DNA of 64,000 bases from VFMC01 sp044359565 (GTDB lineage Bacteria; Actinomycetota; Acidimicrobiia; Acidimicrobiales; Ilumatobacteraceae), in NCBI GenBank assembly GCA_044359565.1, contig JBIKLX010000002.1, forward strand, positions 3,473 to 67,472, given 5' to 3'. Each line of letters begins with the position of its first letter. The first letter of the stretch is position 1. The notes beneath the pieces were generated by a model, which was given only the letters and a program-made list of their open reading frames with translations, was not told the DNA's origin and searched no databases. The translations under genes and the position numbers were made by a program. This document shows positions 16,037 to 24,540 of this stretch, one piece after another.

Positions 16037-16947
16037 CACTTCACACCTGCCTGGTACTCCTGCACGTCGGCCGTGGCCTTCAAGAACGCGTCCTCGAGTG
16101 ATCCGGTGACGTTGGTCAGTTCGTGCAGCACCACGTTCGAGCGGGCCGCGGCCTCACCCACGTCGGCCGCAGTGGCACCGTGCACCGTGACCGTGGTGTC
16201 GTCGATGTAGTCGACTCGGGCACCGTTAGCGCGCAACGCCTCGGCCAGGGTGGCCACGCGCGGGCTGGCGGCTCGTACCCAATGGTCGCCGTAGCGGCCG
16301 ACGAAGCCGGCCACGGTCGTCTGCTCGATGAGTTGGCCCTTGCCGATGACCACGAGGGCCGAGGCCATCAGCGCCATCTCCGACATGAGATGGCTGCTCA
16401 CCAACACGGCCTTGCCCTGGCCGGCCTGGAAGATGAGCATGTCGCGGATCCAGCGAATGCCCTCGGGGTCGAGGCCGTTGGCCGGCTCGTCGAGGATGAT
16501 GGTGTGCGGGTCGCCCAACAGCACACCGGCCAGACCGAGGCGCTGCTTCATACCGAGCGAGTAGGTGCGCAAGGTCTTGCCGGCCACAGCGGACAGGCCG
16601 ACCATTTCGAGCATCTCGTCGGCCCGCTTCAACGAGATACCGTTCGATGCCGCCATCCAGCGCAGATGGTTGCGGCCGCTGCGGCCCGGGTGCACGTACC
16701 CGGCGTCGAGCAGCACACCCACCTCGTGCAACGGCTTGGCCAGCGACGAGTACGCCTTGCCCTGGAACGTCGCTCGGCCAGCATTGGGCTGGTCGAGGCC
16801 GATCATGCACCGCATCGTCGTGCTCTTCCCCGAACCGTTCGGTCCGAGAAACCCGGTGACGACACCGGGTTGCACATCGAAACTGAGATTGCCGACCGCC
16901 ACCTTCGCGCCGTAGCGCTTGGTGAGGCCCTCGACCACCACCGACAT
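16036..16947 (-). CDS. ABC transporter ATP-binding protein
   Basis: A 303-residue ATPase of the CcmA/drug-export type. Motifs: Walker A GFLGPNGSGKSTTMR (about residues 36-50), signature YSLGMKQRLGLAGVLL, Walker B TIILDEPANGLDPEG and the switch His in VLVSSHLMSEM. About 80 C-terminal residues form the extra domain seen in such exporters. The ATG at 16947 is preceded by AAAAGGGGCGG, a good ribosome-binding site; an upstream extension of 18 codons has no support. It energises the ABC-2 permease encoded next. Confidence 0.9.
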   Translation of the reverse strand: MSVVVEGLTKRYGAKVAVGNLSFDVQPGVVTGFLGPNGSGKSTTMRCMIGLDQPNAGRATFQGKAYSSLAKPLHEVGVLLDAGYVHPGRSGRNHLRWMAASNGISLKRADEMLEMVGLSAVAGKTLRTYSLGMKQRLGLAGVLLGDPHTIILDEPANGLDPEGIRWIRDMLIFQAGQGKAVLVSSHLMSEMALMASALVVIGKGQLIEQTTVAGFVGRYGDHWVRAASPRVATLAEALRANGARVDYIDDTTVTVHGATAADVGEAAARSNVVLHELTNVTGSLEDAFLKATADVQEYQAGVK

Positions 16948-16969
16948 GTCCGCCCCTTTTGCCGCTGAC

Positions 16970-17899
16970 TCAGCCAGCAGCGCCCTTCGACTGGGCAGCA
17001 AGATAGTCGTTGGCCACGAGGTCGTAGGACCCGCCGTTCTGTGTGACCTTCACGAGCAGGGCGCGGATGACGTCGGTGGTGAGGGTGGCGTCGATCTGGC
17101 TGATCGTGCTCAGCACCTCGGGCGACGCAGCCACGGCCGACATGAGCGGCACGGTGAGGTCATCGGGCACGGCCTTGCGGTCGTCGGTGAGGGTGAGCAG
17201 ACCGTCGAGCACCCCGGCCGGGTCGGTGGCGTGCAGTGCCCCACAGTCGGCCTTGCCCGAGGTGACGGCCTCGGCGACACCATCGGCGGCCACCTCGACG
17301 AACTGCGTGAACTCGGTGCCGTACACCGTGCCGTAGCCGGCGAGACCCCACGGCGTGGCGGTGTCGAACCCGGCCGGGCCGGCGATACGCACCTCGGCCG
17401 CATGCTCGACAAGATCGCCGATGGTCTTCAGGCCGTACTGGTCGACGGCCGCAGTGCTGCAGGCGATCGAGCCCGTGGTGGACACGCTCGACGGGTCGCC
17501 GATGACCAGCGTGTCGGGCAGCAGATCGTTCAGCGCGGTGATCATCTCGGAGGTGCCGGCCACAGCGGGCACCTCCTTGCCCTGTTCGGCCGACAGGAAC
17601 GACAGCAGGCTGCTGGTGAACTCGGGCGTGAACTGGGCGCTGTCGTCGACCAGCTTCTGGTACGCCGCCGCCCGATCGGCCACCGGGTCCTTGCGGCCGA
17701 CGCGGAAGCCGGCGTTCTCGAGGCCCTGGGCGTAGATCTCGGCCAGCAGACGGCTCTCGGGCTGCTCGGTGGCCACCACGTTGATGGTGGCACCCACCAC
17801 GGGAACGATGGCATCGGACGAACTGTCGTCGTCGCCACACGCGCCGAACACCACCGCGCTGGCCAACACCAGCGCGAACGTCGATCGAATCCGGGTCAC
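16970..17899 (-). CDS. Glycine-betaine/osmoprotectant-type ABC substrate-binding lipoprotein (OpuAC/ProX family)
   Basis: A 309-residue lipoprotein: signal segment IRSTFALVLASAVVFGACG with a lipobox (VFGAC), an Asp/Ser linker, then an OpuAC-type domain (INVVATEQPESRLLAEIYAQ, GSIACSTAAVDQYGLKTIGDL, KADCGALHATDP). I place the start at the GTG (17899) because AGGAGG lies 6 nt before it; the nearby ATG at 17914 overlaps that site. It belongs to the family that delivers choline or betaine-like osmolytes to an importer, yet no OpuA-type permease or ATPase is next to it: the adjacent ABC genes are of exporter type. Confidence 0.85.
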   Translation of the reverse strand: MTRIRSTFALVLASAVVFGACGDDDSSSDAIVPVVGATINVVATEQPESRLLAEIYAQGLENAGFRVGRKDPVADRAAAYQKLVDDSAQFTPEFTSSLLSFLSAEQGKEVPAVAGTSEMITALNDLLPDTLVIGDPSSVSTTGSIACSTAAVDQYGLKTIGDLVEHAAEVRIAGPAGFDTATPWGLAGYGTVYGTEFTQFVEVAADGVAEAVTSGKADCGALHATDPAGVLDGLLTLTDDRKAVPDDLTVPLMSAVAASPEVLSTISQIDATLTTDVIRALLVKVTQNGGSYDLVANDYLAAQSKGAAG

Positions 17900-17905
17900 C
17901 TGAGT

Positions 17906-17911
17906 CCTCCT
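17906..17911 (-). promoter_or_regulatory. Ribosome-binding site that decides a GTG start
   Basis: AGGAGG (minus strand) lies 6 nt before the GTG at 17899 of the binding lipoprotein and inside the codons following the alternative ATG at 17914. It argues strongly for the GTG start. Confidence 0.8.
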
Positions 17912-17988
17912 CATACGAACCGGGGCATCGTAGAGGCGACACGTGCCGTTCGACTCGCGCGCGCCGGCCTCATCGACTCGGCGCACCC

Positions 17989-19011
17989 TCAGAGCAACGC
18001 AAAGAGGCGGGCGGCCTGCTCGGCCGCCTTCGCCCGCACCTCGCTGGCATCGACCCGGGTGGGCAGGCCGTCGCGCAGCAGCACCTCGCCATCATCGCTT
18101 ACCACGTCGAGTGCCCGCACGCCAGGGGTGAACGCCACGTGCCAGGCGCTGTCGGCATGGGGGTAGTTCCAGGTCACCCGATCCGCGCGGGCCTCGGGGA
18201 ACCAGCGGTAGCCCTCGTCGAGCCATCCCCACACCGTGTCGGGCGAGGCGGTGATGTCGTGTGCCCGTAGTGCCACGTAGGCCAGGCGGAACTCCTCGAG
18301 CATGTCGGCGCCGATGCCGTCGGTGCCCAGCACCACCGGGTTCGGCCAGCGGGTGGGCGCCGCGTAGCCCACGGAGTTGTTCATGTTGCTGCGCGGGTTG
18401 TGGGCAATGGTGCCGGGCAGCGGCCGGTCGAGGTGCACACAGTGGACGATCAGCCAGTCGTCGGCCGCCAGCGGCTCGAGCCGAGCGCCCGCCGCGATGT
18501 CGTCGACCCCTTCGGCCACGTGCACGTGCACACCCACCCCGTGGCGCTGGGCGAGGTCGGCGGCCGCTGCGAGTGTGTCGTCGCTGCAGGTGAACGAGGC
18601 GTGCACACCCACCATGCCTCGGCCTCCCTCGGCGAGGAACCGCTCGTTCTCGGCCAGGCCTCGGCGCGCCCCGTCGGCGCCGTGCCGATCGGTGACGCCA
18701 TAGGCCACGTTCACGCGCACACCCACCTCGGCGCAGGCGTCGGCGATCACACTCAGGCTGCCCTCGATGGCGTTGGGGCTCTCGTGGTGGTCGATGATGG
18801 CTGTGGTGCCGCACTGCAGCGCCTCCATCGCGCCGAGCATGGCGCTCCAGCGCAGCATCTCGAGGTCGAGCGCCGTGTCGAGGCGCCACCAGATCTGCTG
18901 CAGCACCGACAAGAAATCGGTGGGCTGCTGGGGCGGCGCCGGCATGCCCCGGGCCAAGGCCGAGTAGAGGTGGTGGTGCCCGCACACCAGGCCTGACGTC
19001 GTCGCGCTCAT
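17989..19011 (-). CDS. SsnA-like metal-dependent amidohydrolase, short at the N-terminus
   Basis: A 340-residue member of the amidohydrolase superfamily, close to SsnA/chlorohydrolase-like aminohydrolases. It begins almost at the metal motif (GLVCGHHHLYSALARGM, H-x-H), then CGTTAIIDHHESPNAIEGSL, VHASFTCSDDTL, GVHVHVAEGV, VHCVHLD (metal His) and VVLGTDGIGADM with the metal Asp. Normal family members have about 50-60 extra residues before the H-x-H motif that form part of a beta sandwich; these are missing and no in-frame start lies further upstream with a clear RBS. It may be an N-terminal truncation or a lineage form; the metal ligands are intact. Confidence 0.8.
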   Translation of the reverse strand: MSATTSGLVCGHHHLYSALARGMPAPPQQPTDFLSVLQQIWWRLDTALDLEMLRWSAMLGAMEALQCGTTAIIDHHESPNAIEGSLSVIADACAEVGVRVNVAYGVTDRHGADGARRGLAENERFLAEGGRGMVGVHASFTCSDDTLAAAADLAQRHGVGVHVHVAEGVDDIAAGARLEPLAADDWLIVHCVHLDRPLPGTIAHNPRSNMNNSVGYAAPTRWPNPVVLGTDGIGADMLEEFRLAYVALRAHDITASPDTVWGWLDEGYRWFPEARADRVTWNYPHADSAWHVAFTPGVRALDVVSDDGEVLLRDGLPTRVDASEVRAKAAEQAARLFALL

Positions 19012-19100
19012 CGCCGCCCATCGTGCCAGCGCCAGCCTCCTCCCGCTACCCCACCCTGCCAACACCCCTATCCCACCGTACCCCACCCCATCACCACCGC

Positions 19101-19207
19101 CGCGATGAGCAAGTTGCGCTCCAGTTGCGCGCGGTGCTCATCGCGGCCCGGGGTGACCGGATGGCGGTGAGCGAGTTGCGCACCATGTGCGCAGGTTGCT
19201 CATCGCG
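19101..19207. repeat. Short inverted/direct repeat cluster upstream of acyl-CoA dehydrogenase
   Basis: Within the 254-bp gap 19012-19265: CGCGATGAGCA (19101-19111) and its perfect inverse TGCTCATCGCG (19135-19145), then a third copy TTGCTCATCGCG (19196-19207). Between them GTTGCGC occurs at 19113, 19124 and 19175, and TTGCGCACC/TGTGCGCA form a near-palindrome around 19176-19193. This could be an operator array or a dispersed intergenic repeat. The rest of the gap is C-rich with no gene. Confidence 0.6.
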
Positions 19208-19265
19208 CTGGGTTTCGGGCGGGCTGGACTCGTGGGGGGTAGGGGGGATCTGCTCGACTGAGGCG

Positions 19266-20534
19266 ATGGACTTCGACCTGCCTGCCGATCTCGTCGCCTA
19301 CCTCGCCGAACTCGACGACTTCATCGAACGCGAGATCAAGCCGCTCGAACAGGTCGACGACAACATCCGCTTCTTCGACCACCGGCGTGAAGACGCCCGC
19401 ACCGACTGGGAGCGCGGCGGCCTGCCCAACGAGGAGTGGGAGCAGCTGCTGCACAAGGCCAAGCGTCTGGCCGATGCGGCTGGCCACTACCGCTACCCGC
19501 TGCCGAAGGAGTACGGCGGCCAGGACGGCACCAACCTCGGCATGGCCATCATCCGCGAGCACTTCGCCCGCCAGGGCCTCGGCCTGCACAACGACCTGCA
19601 GAACGAGCACTCCATCGTGGGCAACAACGTGGGCCTGCTACTGATGCTGAACTACGGCACCGACGAGCAGAAAGCCGAGTGGATCGACGACCTGGCCGAG
19701 GGCCGCCGCGGCTTCGCGTTCGGCATCACCGAACCGAACCACGGCTCGGACGCCACCCACATGGAGACCACCGCCGTGCGCGACGGCGACGAGTGGGTGA
19801 TCAACGGCGAAAAGACGTGGAACACCGGCATCCACAAGGCATCACACGACATGATCATGGCCCGCACCAGCGGCAAGGCGGGCGACGGCAACGGCATCAC
19901 CGCGTTCCTGGTGCCCTCGAACAGCCCCGGCTTCGAAGTGGTCGAGTACCTGTGGACCTTCAACATGCCCACCGACCACGCCCACATCCGGCTCACCGAC
20001 GTGCGAGTGCCGCACGCTGCCATCTTCGGCGGCGAGGGTCGCGGCCTGCAGGTGGTGCAGCACTTCTTCAACGAGAACCGCATCCGCCAGGCCGCCAGCA
20101 GCCTCGGTGCTGCGCAGTACTGCATCGACGAGTCGGTGCAGTACGCCAAGGAGCGCAAGCCCTTCGGCAAGCCGCTGAGCAGCAACCAGGCCATCCAGTT
20201 CCCGCTGGTCGAGTTGCAGACCCAGTGCGAGATGCTGCGCGCCCTCATCCACAAGACCGCCTGGGCGATGGACAAGTACGGCGCCTTCAGCCAGAGCGAC
20301 AAGGTGAGCATGTGCAACTACTGGGCCAACCGGCTGTGCTGCGAAGCCGCCGACCGGGCCATGCAGGTGCACGGTGGCCTCGGCTACAGCCGCCACAAGG
20401 CGTTCGAGCACATCTACCGCCACCACCGCCGCTACCGCATCACCGAGGGCGCCGAGGAGATCCAGATGCGCCGGGTGGCCGGCTACATGTTCGGCTTCAT
20501 GAACCAGCAGGCCCCGAAGGGCGTGCAGGAGTAA
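19266..20534 (+). CDS. Acyl-CoA dehydrogenase family protein
   Basis: A 422-residue flavoprotein of the acyl-CoA dehydrogenase fold. Visible: N-terminal helical domain, FAD-binding FGITEPNHGSDATHMETTA and VINGEKTWNTG (WNTG in place of the common WIS/WTT), ALGAAQYCIDESVQYAKERK-like segment around residue 285, and the C-terminal MQVHGGLGYSRHKAFEHIYRHH and ITEGAEEIQMRRVAG. It would oxidise an acyl-CoA at the alpha-beta bond in the cytoplasm and pass electrons to ETF. The ATG at 19266 follows GAGGCG; the frame upstream lies over the repeat cluster and is not used. The substrate chain is unknown. Confidence 0.88.
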   Translation: MDFDLPADLVAYLAELDDFIEREIKPLEQVDDNIRFFDHRREDARTDWERGGLPNEEWEQLLHKAKRLADAAGHYRYPLPKEYGGQDGTNLGMAIIREHFARQGLGLHNDLQNEHSIVGNNVGLLLMLNYGTDEQKAEWIDDLAEGRRGFAFGITEPNHGSDATHMETTAVRDGDEWVINGEKTWNTGIHKASHDMIMARTSGKAGDGNGITAFLVPSNSPGFEVVEYLWTFNMPTDHAHIRLTDVRVPHAAIFGGEGRGLQVVQHFFNENRIRQAASSLGAAQYCIDESVQYAKERKPFGKPLSSNQAIQFPLVELQTQCEMLRALIHKTAWAMDKYGAFSQSDKVSMCNYWANRLCCEAADRAMQVHGGLGYSRHKAFEHIYRHHRRYRITEGAEEIQMRRVAGYMFGFMNQQAPKGVQE

Positions 20535-20549
20535 CGGCGACCCCGCCCG

Positions 20550-20936
20550 TCACCTGGCCGGTGGACGCCGCCGGAGCGCCGCCACGCCGAGCAGACTCAG
20601 GCCGGCGACCAACGCCACCACCGCGACCTGGACCAGGTCGATCGAGTTCGCACCCATCGTCGGGATGTCGCCCGGGCGGGTCGTCGTCGGACCGCCGCTC
20701 TGCACGTTGGTCGTCGTCGGGCGCACGACGGTCGTCGACGGAGTCGACGTCGTCGTGGTGGGACCGCCGATGTCGACGATGGTGGTCGTCGGCGGCGGCG
20801 TGGTGGGCGGGTAGGCCTGGGCGACGAGCGGCGCTGCCAGGGTGATCGACACCATCGCTCCGAAGCCGACGAGGAGCGCGAGGCAGGTCGACGCAATGCT
20901 TCGGCGGTCTTCTCGACGACGTTCGTCACGGCCCAT
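20550..20936 (-). CDS. Small Thr/Pro-rich secreted protein with C-terminal membrane anchor
   Basis: A 128-residue protein of unknown function. An N-terminal hydrophobic segment (ASTCLALLVGFGAMVSITLA, ending near AQA) looks like a signal peptide. A Thr/Pro/Val-rich spacer follows (PPTTPPPTTTIVDIGGPTTT), then GDIPTMGANS, a hydrophobic stretch VAVVALVAGLSLLGVAAL and the basic tail RRRPPAR. The tail order (pentapeptide, hydrophobic helix, arginines) resembles a sortase sorting signal, but IPTMG differs from LPxTG. TACTCT lies 8 nt before the ATG; GTG at 20942 is an alternative start. Confidence 0.65.
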   Translation of the reverse strand: MGRDERRREDRRSIASTCLALLVGFGAMVSITLAAPLVAQAYPPTTPPPTTTIVDIGGPTTTTSTPSTTVVRPTTTNVQSGGPTTTRPGDIPTMGANSIDLVQVAVVALVAGLSLLGVAALRRRPPAR

Positions 20937-21216
20937 GAGCACTCAGAGTAACGGTCGACGTCGGCATGTGAAATGCCCGGACCAGCACCTCGAACCGCTC
21001 GGAGCCCGACTCGGTCGACGAATACGACCACCTGCGCTCGTGCCCACGCGGTCCGTGACCAGCGAGAGCACAGCAGCATCCGCGCAGTGGGCGGATTGAC
21101 GCAGGTCAGCAACCCCTCAGCGAGGATCGTTCCGACGACGCCGTTGGTGCCGTCGCCCCGCCAGATCTTGACAGAATCATGATGACGAAATCGGGCGAAC
21201 AACACCACACTTTCGA
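20937..21216. other. 280-bp divergent intergenic region, no gene seen
   Basis: This gap separates the Thr/Pro-rich protein gene (minus) from the DUF4012 gene (plus). It holds the −10-like TACTCT for the minus gene (20945-20950) and a TTGACA (21168-21173) in an AT-richer patch towards the plus gene without a well-spaced −10 partner. I recognise no riboswitch or RNA. Confidence 0.4.
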
Positions 21217-23628
21217 ATGCGTCGACCCGGCCGCGCCCGGCACGACCGACGCCCCGATCGGACGGTCTCTCCGGTGAGAACGACAGACGACGCGCCACCC
21301 TCGACGCCCGTCGTCGGCGCGCCCGGGCCACCGCAGCCGACCGGGAAGGAGGATGCACCGACCAGGCGACCGGCGGAGCCGCTGCCGTTCGCGCGCGAGC
21401 GTCCCGAGTTGGGCGTGGCGCTGTTGAGCGGACTGCTCGCCGCACTTGCCGGTTTGCGACCGACAGGGAACGCTGTCGTCGACACCGTCGTCGTCGCCGG
21501 GGCAGCTCTGGCAGTCACCTGGATTGCCGCATCGGCTCCCTGGTGGTCGCTTCTCGGCGCCGCCGCGCTCGCAGCCGCGCTCGCCCCGACCTGGCCGCTC
21601 ATCCTCGTCGCCGTCGCTGCGCTGACGACAGCCGGCGTGATCGGAGCCCGACGCCGCTCCCAGCCCGGTCTGCGCAGCCTGTCGTTCATGCTGACCCTCG
21701 TCGTACTCGCGCGCCTCGACGGCAGCGGACCCCAGGGACTCTCCACGCTGCTCGCCTGCAGCATCATCGGCACCGTCGTCGTCTGTGCGTTCAGGCGGCG
21801 CTCGCCGTGGCTGCAGCGCCGAGCATGGGTGGTGCTGGGCATGCTGGTGGCGGCGTCGGTCGTGGCATCGGCGGGGCTGATCCTCGGCGTCATCGCGGCA
21901 CGCACGTCGTTGCAGACCGGCAACCGCGAAGCCCAGATCGGTCTGGCGGCACTCAACCAGGGCGACATCGACGCGGCCGCCGCCGCCTTTCGTGAAGCCA
22001 TGGTGGCGTTCGAGAACGCCGACGATGCCCTGACAGCGCCGTGGACACAGCCGGCCCGCCTCGTTCCGATCGTGGCCCAGCATCGCGATGCAGGGGTCGC
22101 CCTCGCGCGCGGTGCCGCCGATGTGCTGGGCGACGTCGTCGAGGCACTGTCGCAGATCGATCCCGACAGCATCCGCGTGATCGACGGTCGAATCGACCTC
22201 GATGCCGTGCGTGCCCTGAGCACACCGTTCGACCAACTCACAGCATCGATCGCCGAGCTGTCGACGATCGTCGAGCAGGCACGTTCGCCCTGGCTGGTCG
22301 ACTCGATCGCGACACGGCTCGATCGCATCGGGGCGGAGATCGACGACAACCTGACCAAACTCGACAATGCCCGTCTCGCGGTGCAGGTGGCGCCAGCGAT
22401 GTTGGGCGAGAGCGGCCCACGCGTCTACTTCGTTGCCTTCACCAATCCGGCCGAAGCCCGCGGACTCGGTGGGTACATGGGCAACTTCGCAGAGGTCACG
22501 ATCGACAACGGCACGCTCTCCGTCACCCGGTTCGGGCGCACACTCGACCTGATGACCGGCGGGCCTGCACCCGATGAGCGACGTATCGCCGGGCCGCAGG
22601 AGTTCATCGACCGCTGGGGTGGCTTCGGGTTCGTCGATCCGGTCGACGGCACCACCGGGGTCGAGATGTGGGGCAATGTCACGATGCCACCCGACCTGCC
22701 GATGGTGGCCGATGTGATCAGCCAGTTGTATCCGCAGAGCGGCGGACGCGAACTCGACGGGGTCTTCGTCATGGCCCCCGAGGCGGTTGCCGCAATGATG
22801 ACCTACACCGGACCGGTCGACTTGCCCGCACCCGAATCCGGGGGGACGCCATTGACCATCGGCGCAGCCGACGTAGCGGCGTTCATCACACACGACCAGT
22901 ACGTCACCTTCGGCGACCCGGCAGCGAACAGCAGCCGTCGCGCCGACGCCGTCGAGACCATCGCTCGCACCACGCTCAGTCGTCTGCTCAGCGGCGCGCT
23001 CCCTCCACCGGCCCAGCTGGGCCGCGACTTCGGCCCGTTGGCATCGGCCGGGAAACTGCTCGCGTGGAGCCCCGTCCCCGACGAGCAATTGCTGTTCCAG
23101 CGGGTCCGCCTCGCAGGTGCGTTCCCTGCGCTCGATGGTGCCGACGGCATCGCCGTCACGGTCGACAACGCAGGCGCGAACAAGCTCGACGCCTACCTCC
23201 AGGTGGACACCGCACACACCACGGCGTTCGACCCGTCGAGCGGGACCACCCGCGGCACGACGGTGGTCACCCTCACCAACACCCTCGACCCAGCACGGGC
23301 CGAGGGGACGCCCGACACGCCACCCCTGCCCGACTATGTGGTGGGCAACCCCTACGATCTCGAACCCGGCACGAACATCGCGCGGGTCGTGGTGTACACC
23401 GCCCTCGAACCCACCGCCGTGTCCGTCGACGGTCGAGCGGTGCTGCCTACGTACGAGCGCGGCTTCGGCACGTGGTACGCCACGGTGGTGTTCCTCGAAG
23501 TGCCGGTCGGTACGAGCCGAACCATCGCACTCGATCTCTCAGGAGCGCTCGACGATCCGCTGGCCGACACCATCGTCCGTCGGCAGCCGATGTCGCTGCC
23601 ACAGAGATACGAGGTCACAAACCGATGA
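21217..23628 (+). CDS. DUF4012 domain membrane protein of an envelope glycan locus
   Basis: A protein of up to 803 residues. A Pro-rich cytoplasmic N-terminus is followed by about five hydrophobic segments between residues 65 and 235 (e.g. VVVAGAALAVTWIAAS, VLGMLVAASVVASAGLILGV), then a large outer domain. That domain has the DUF4012 hallmark RVYFVAFTNPAEARGLGGYMG and later DGVFVMAPEAVAAMMTYTG. DUF4012 proteins are common in exopolysaccharide loci of actinobacteria and some Firmicutes and have no proven activity; a part in assembling or attaching surface polymer is inferred from location. The start is uncertain: ATG 21217 or GTG 21274. Its end overlaps the convergent TPR gene by 14 bp. Confidence 0.82.
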   Translation: MRRPGRARHDRRPDRTVSPVRTTDDAPPSTPVVGAPGPPQPTGKEDAPTRRPAEPLPFARERPELGVALLSGLLAALAGLRPTGNAVVDTVVVAGAALAVTWIAASAPWWSLLGAAALAAALAPTWPLILVAVAALTTAGVIGARRRSQPGLRSLSFMLTLVVLARLDGSGPQGLSTLLACSIIGTVVVCAFRRRSPWLQRRAWVVLGMLVAASVVASAGLILGVIAARTSLQTGNREAQIGLAALNQGDIDAAAAAFREAMVAFENADDALTAPWTQPARLVPIVAQHRDAGVALARGAADVLGDVVEALSQIDPDSIRVIDGRIDLDAVRALSTPFDQLTASIAELSTIVEQARSPWLVDSIATRLDRIGAEIDDNLTKLDNARLAVQVAPAMLGESGPRVYFVAFTNPAEARGLGGYMGNFAEVTIDNGTLSVTRFGRTLDLMTGGPAPDERRIAGPQEFIDRWGGFGFVDPVDGTTGVEMWGNVTMPPDLPMVADVISQLYPQSGGRELDGVFVMAPEAVAAMMTYTGPVDLPAPESGGTPLTIGAADVAAFITHDQYVTFGDPAANSSRRADAVETIARTTLSRLLSGALPPPAQLGRDFGPLASAGKLLAWSPVPDEQLLFQRVRLAGAFPALDGADGIAVTVDNAGANKLDAYLQVDTAHTTAFDPSSGTTRGTTVVTLTNTLDPARAEGTPDTPPLPDYVVGNPYDLEPGTNIARVVVYTALEPTAVSVDGRAVLPTYERGFGTWYATVVFLEVPVGTSRTIALDLSGALDDPLADTIVRRQPMSLPQRYEVTNR

Positions 23629-24319
23629 GTTCGTCGCGGCGCCCGGCCAGCGACCGCTCGAGTTCACCCAGACGGGCTCGGCACGTCGCGGCCTGTGCCT
23701 GGAACGAGCGATCGGTGGCGGCCGCGGTGTTCCAGTGCCGCATCGCCGTACCGAGGGCACCCAGGGCGCTCGGCAGCTGGCCTGCGCCCGCGAAGCACTC
23801 ACCGAGCTCTTGCAGGCAGTACGCCAGGCCCGCTGCCTCCGCCGGGCTCGTGCGTTCCGTCATGAGCGCGCGGCGGATGCCGATCGCTGCTTCGAATCCG
23901 CGGATCGCCTGCTCGTAGTGGCCCGCACGTCGGTGGACGGACGACAACACCTGCAGGGCTCCGGCCCGGTCGGAGTGGAGTTCGCGGTCGGTTGGGTGCA
24001 CCCGCAACAGCGCGGTCAACTGCTGCAATGCGTCGCCGGCTGCACTGAGCGCAAGATCGTGATCGCCGGCCTCGGCATAGGCGCGGGCGAGCTCGACCGA
24101 CGTGCGGGCGAACTTGCGGACCAACGTCGGCGGCATCGTCGCAGTGCCGCCGAACAACACCGCCGACATCGCTGCAGCCTGTGCGAGCAAGGCCTCGGCG
24201 TCGGTGAGTTCCCGGCGTCGCGCCGCTGCCCCGGCCCGCTCGAGAACCGGTTCGACGCGAACGAGGCGCGCATCGACATCGGCCTGTGCCGACGTGATGG
24301 TCTCACGGCGCCGTTTCAT
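23615..24319 (-). CDS. Tetratricopeptide-repeat protein
   Basis: A 234-residue helical protein with TPR-like units: VELARAYAEAGDHDLALSAA, VLSSVHRRAGHYEQAIRGFE and CLQELGECFAGAGQLPSAL show the usual spaced small and aromatic residues. No signal peptide or enzymatic domain. TPR units mediate protein contacts, so it may be an adaptor for the glycan locus, although it is encoded convergently to the DUF4012 gene (14-bp overlap of the 3' ends). A strong ribosome-binding site AGGAGGTGA lies about 10 nt before the ATG. Confidence 0.75.
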   Translation of the reverse strand: MKRRRETITSAQADVDARLVRVEPVLERAGAAARRRELTDAEALLAQAAAMSAVLFGGTATMPPTLVRKFARTSVELARAYAEAGDHDLALSAAGDALQQLTALLRVHPTDRELHSDRAGALQVLSSVHRRAGHYEQAIRGFEAAIGIRRALMTERTSPAEAAGLAYCLQELGECFAGAGQLPSALGALGTAMRHWNTAAATDRSFQAQAATCRARLGELERSLAGRRDELIGL

Positions 24320-24540
24320 GATCGCTCGTCACCTCCTCGTCGTCTCCTCATCGTCTCCATCGCCGACTACCCGCCACGACATGCCGACATGGACACGCGA
24401 TGGTCGAGCCGGAAGAACCGGCCTGTCAGACCGTCCGGAAGCCGGAGCAGGCCACCAGCAGGTGCCCTCGACCCAGGCTGCACCCACTCTGGTGCCTTTT
24501 CCGCCGCACGCCGGACTGTCGTGTACTGATGGACCGAACA

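Noticed and set aside
20943..21180. Protein-like minus-strand stretch (KIWRGDGTNGVVG...) upstream of DUF4012
   Set aside because: It has no start or domain that I recognise and mixes with frames of neighbouring genes; treated as intergenic.
24320..24540. Possible riboswitch between TPR gene and acetyltransferase gene
   Set aside because: The stretch can pair locally (GCCGGAA...), but I cannot match it to c-di-GMP or any other riboswitch core.
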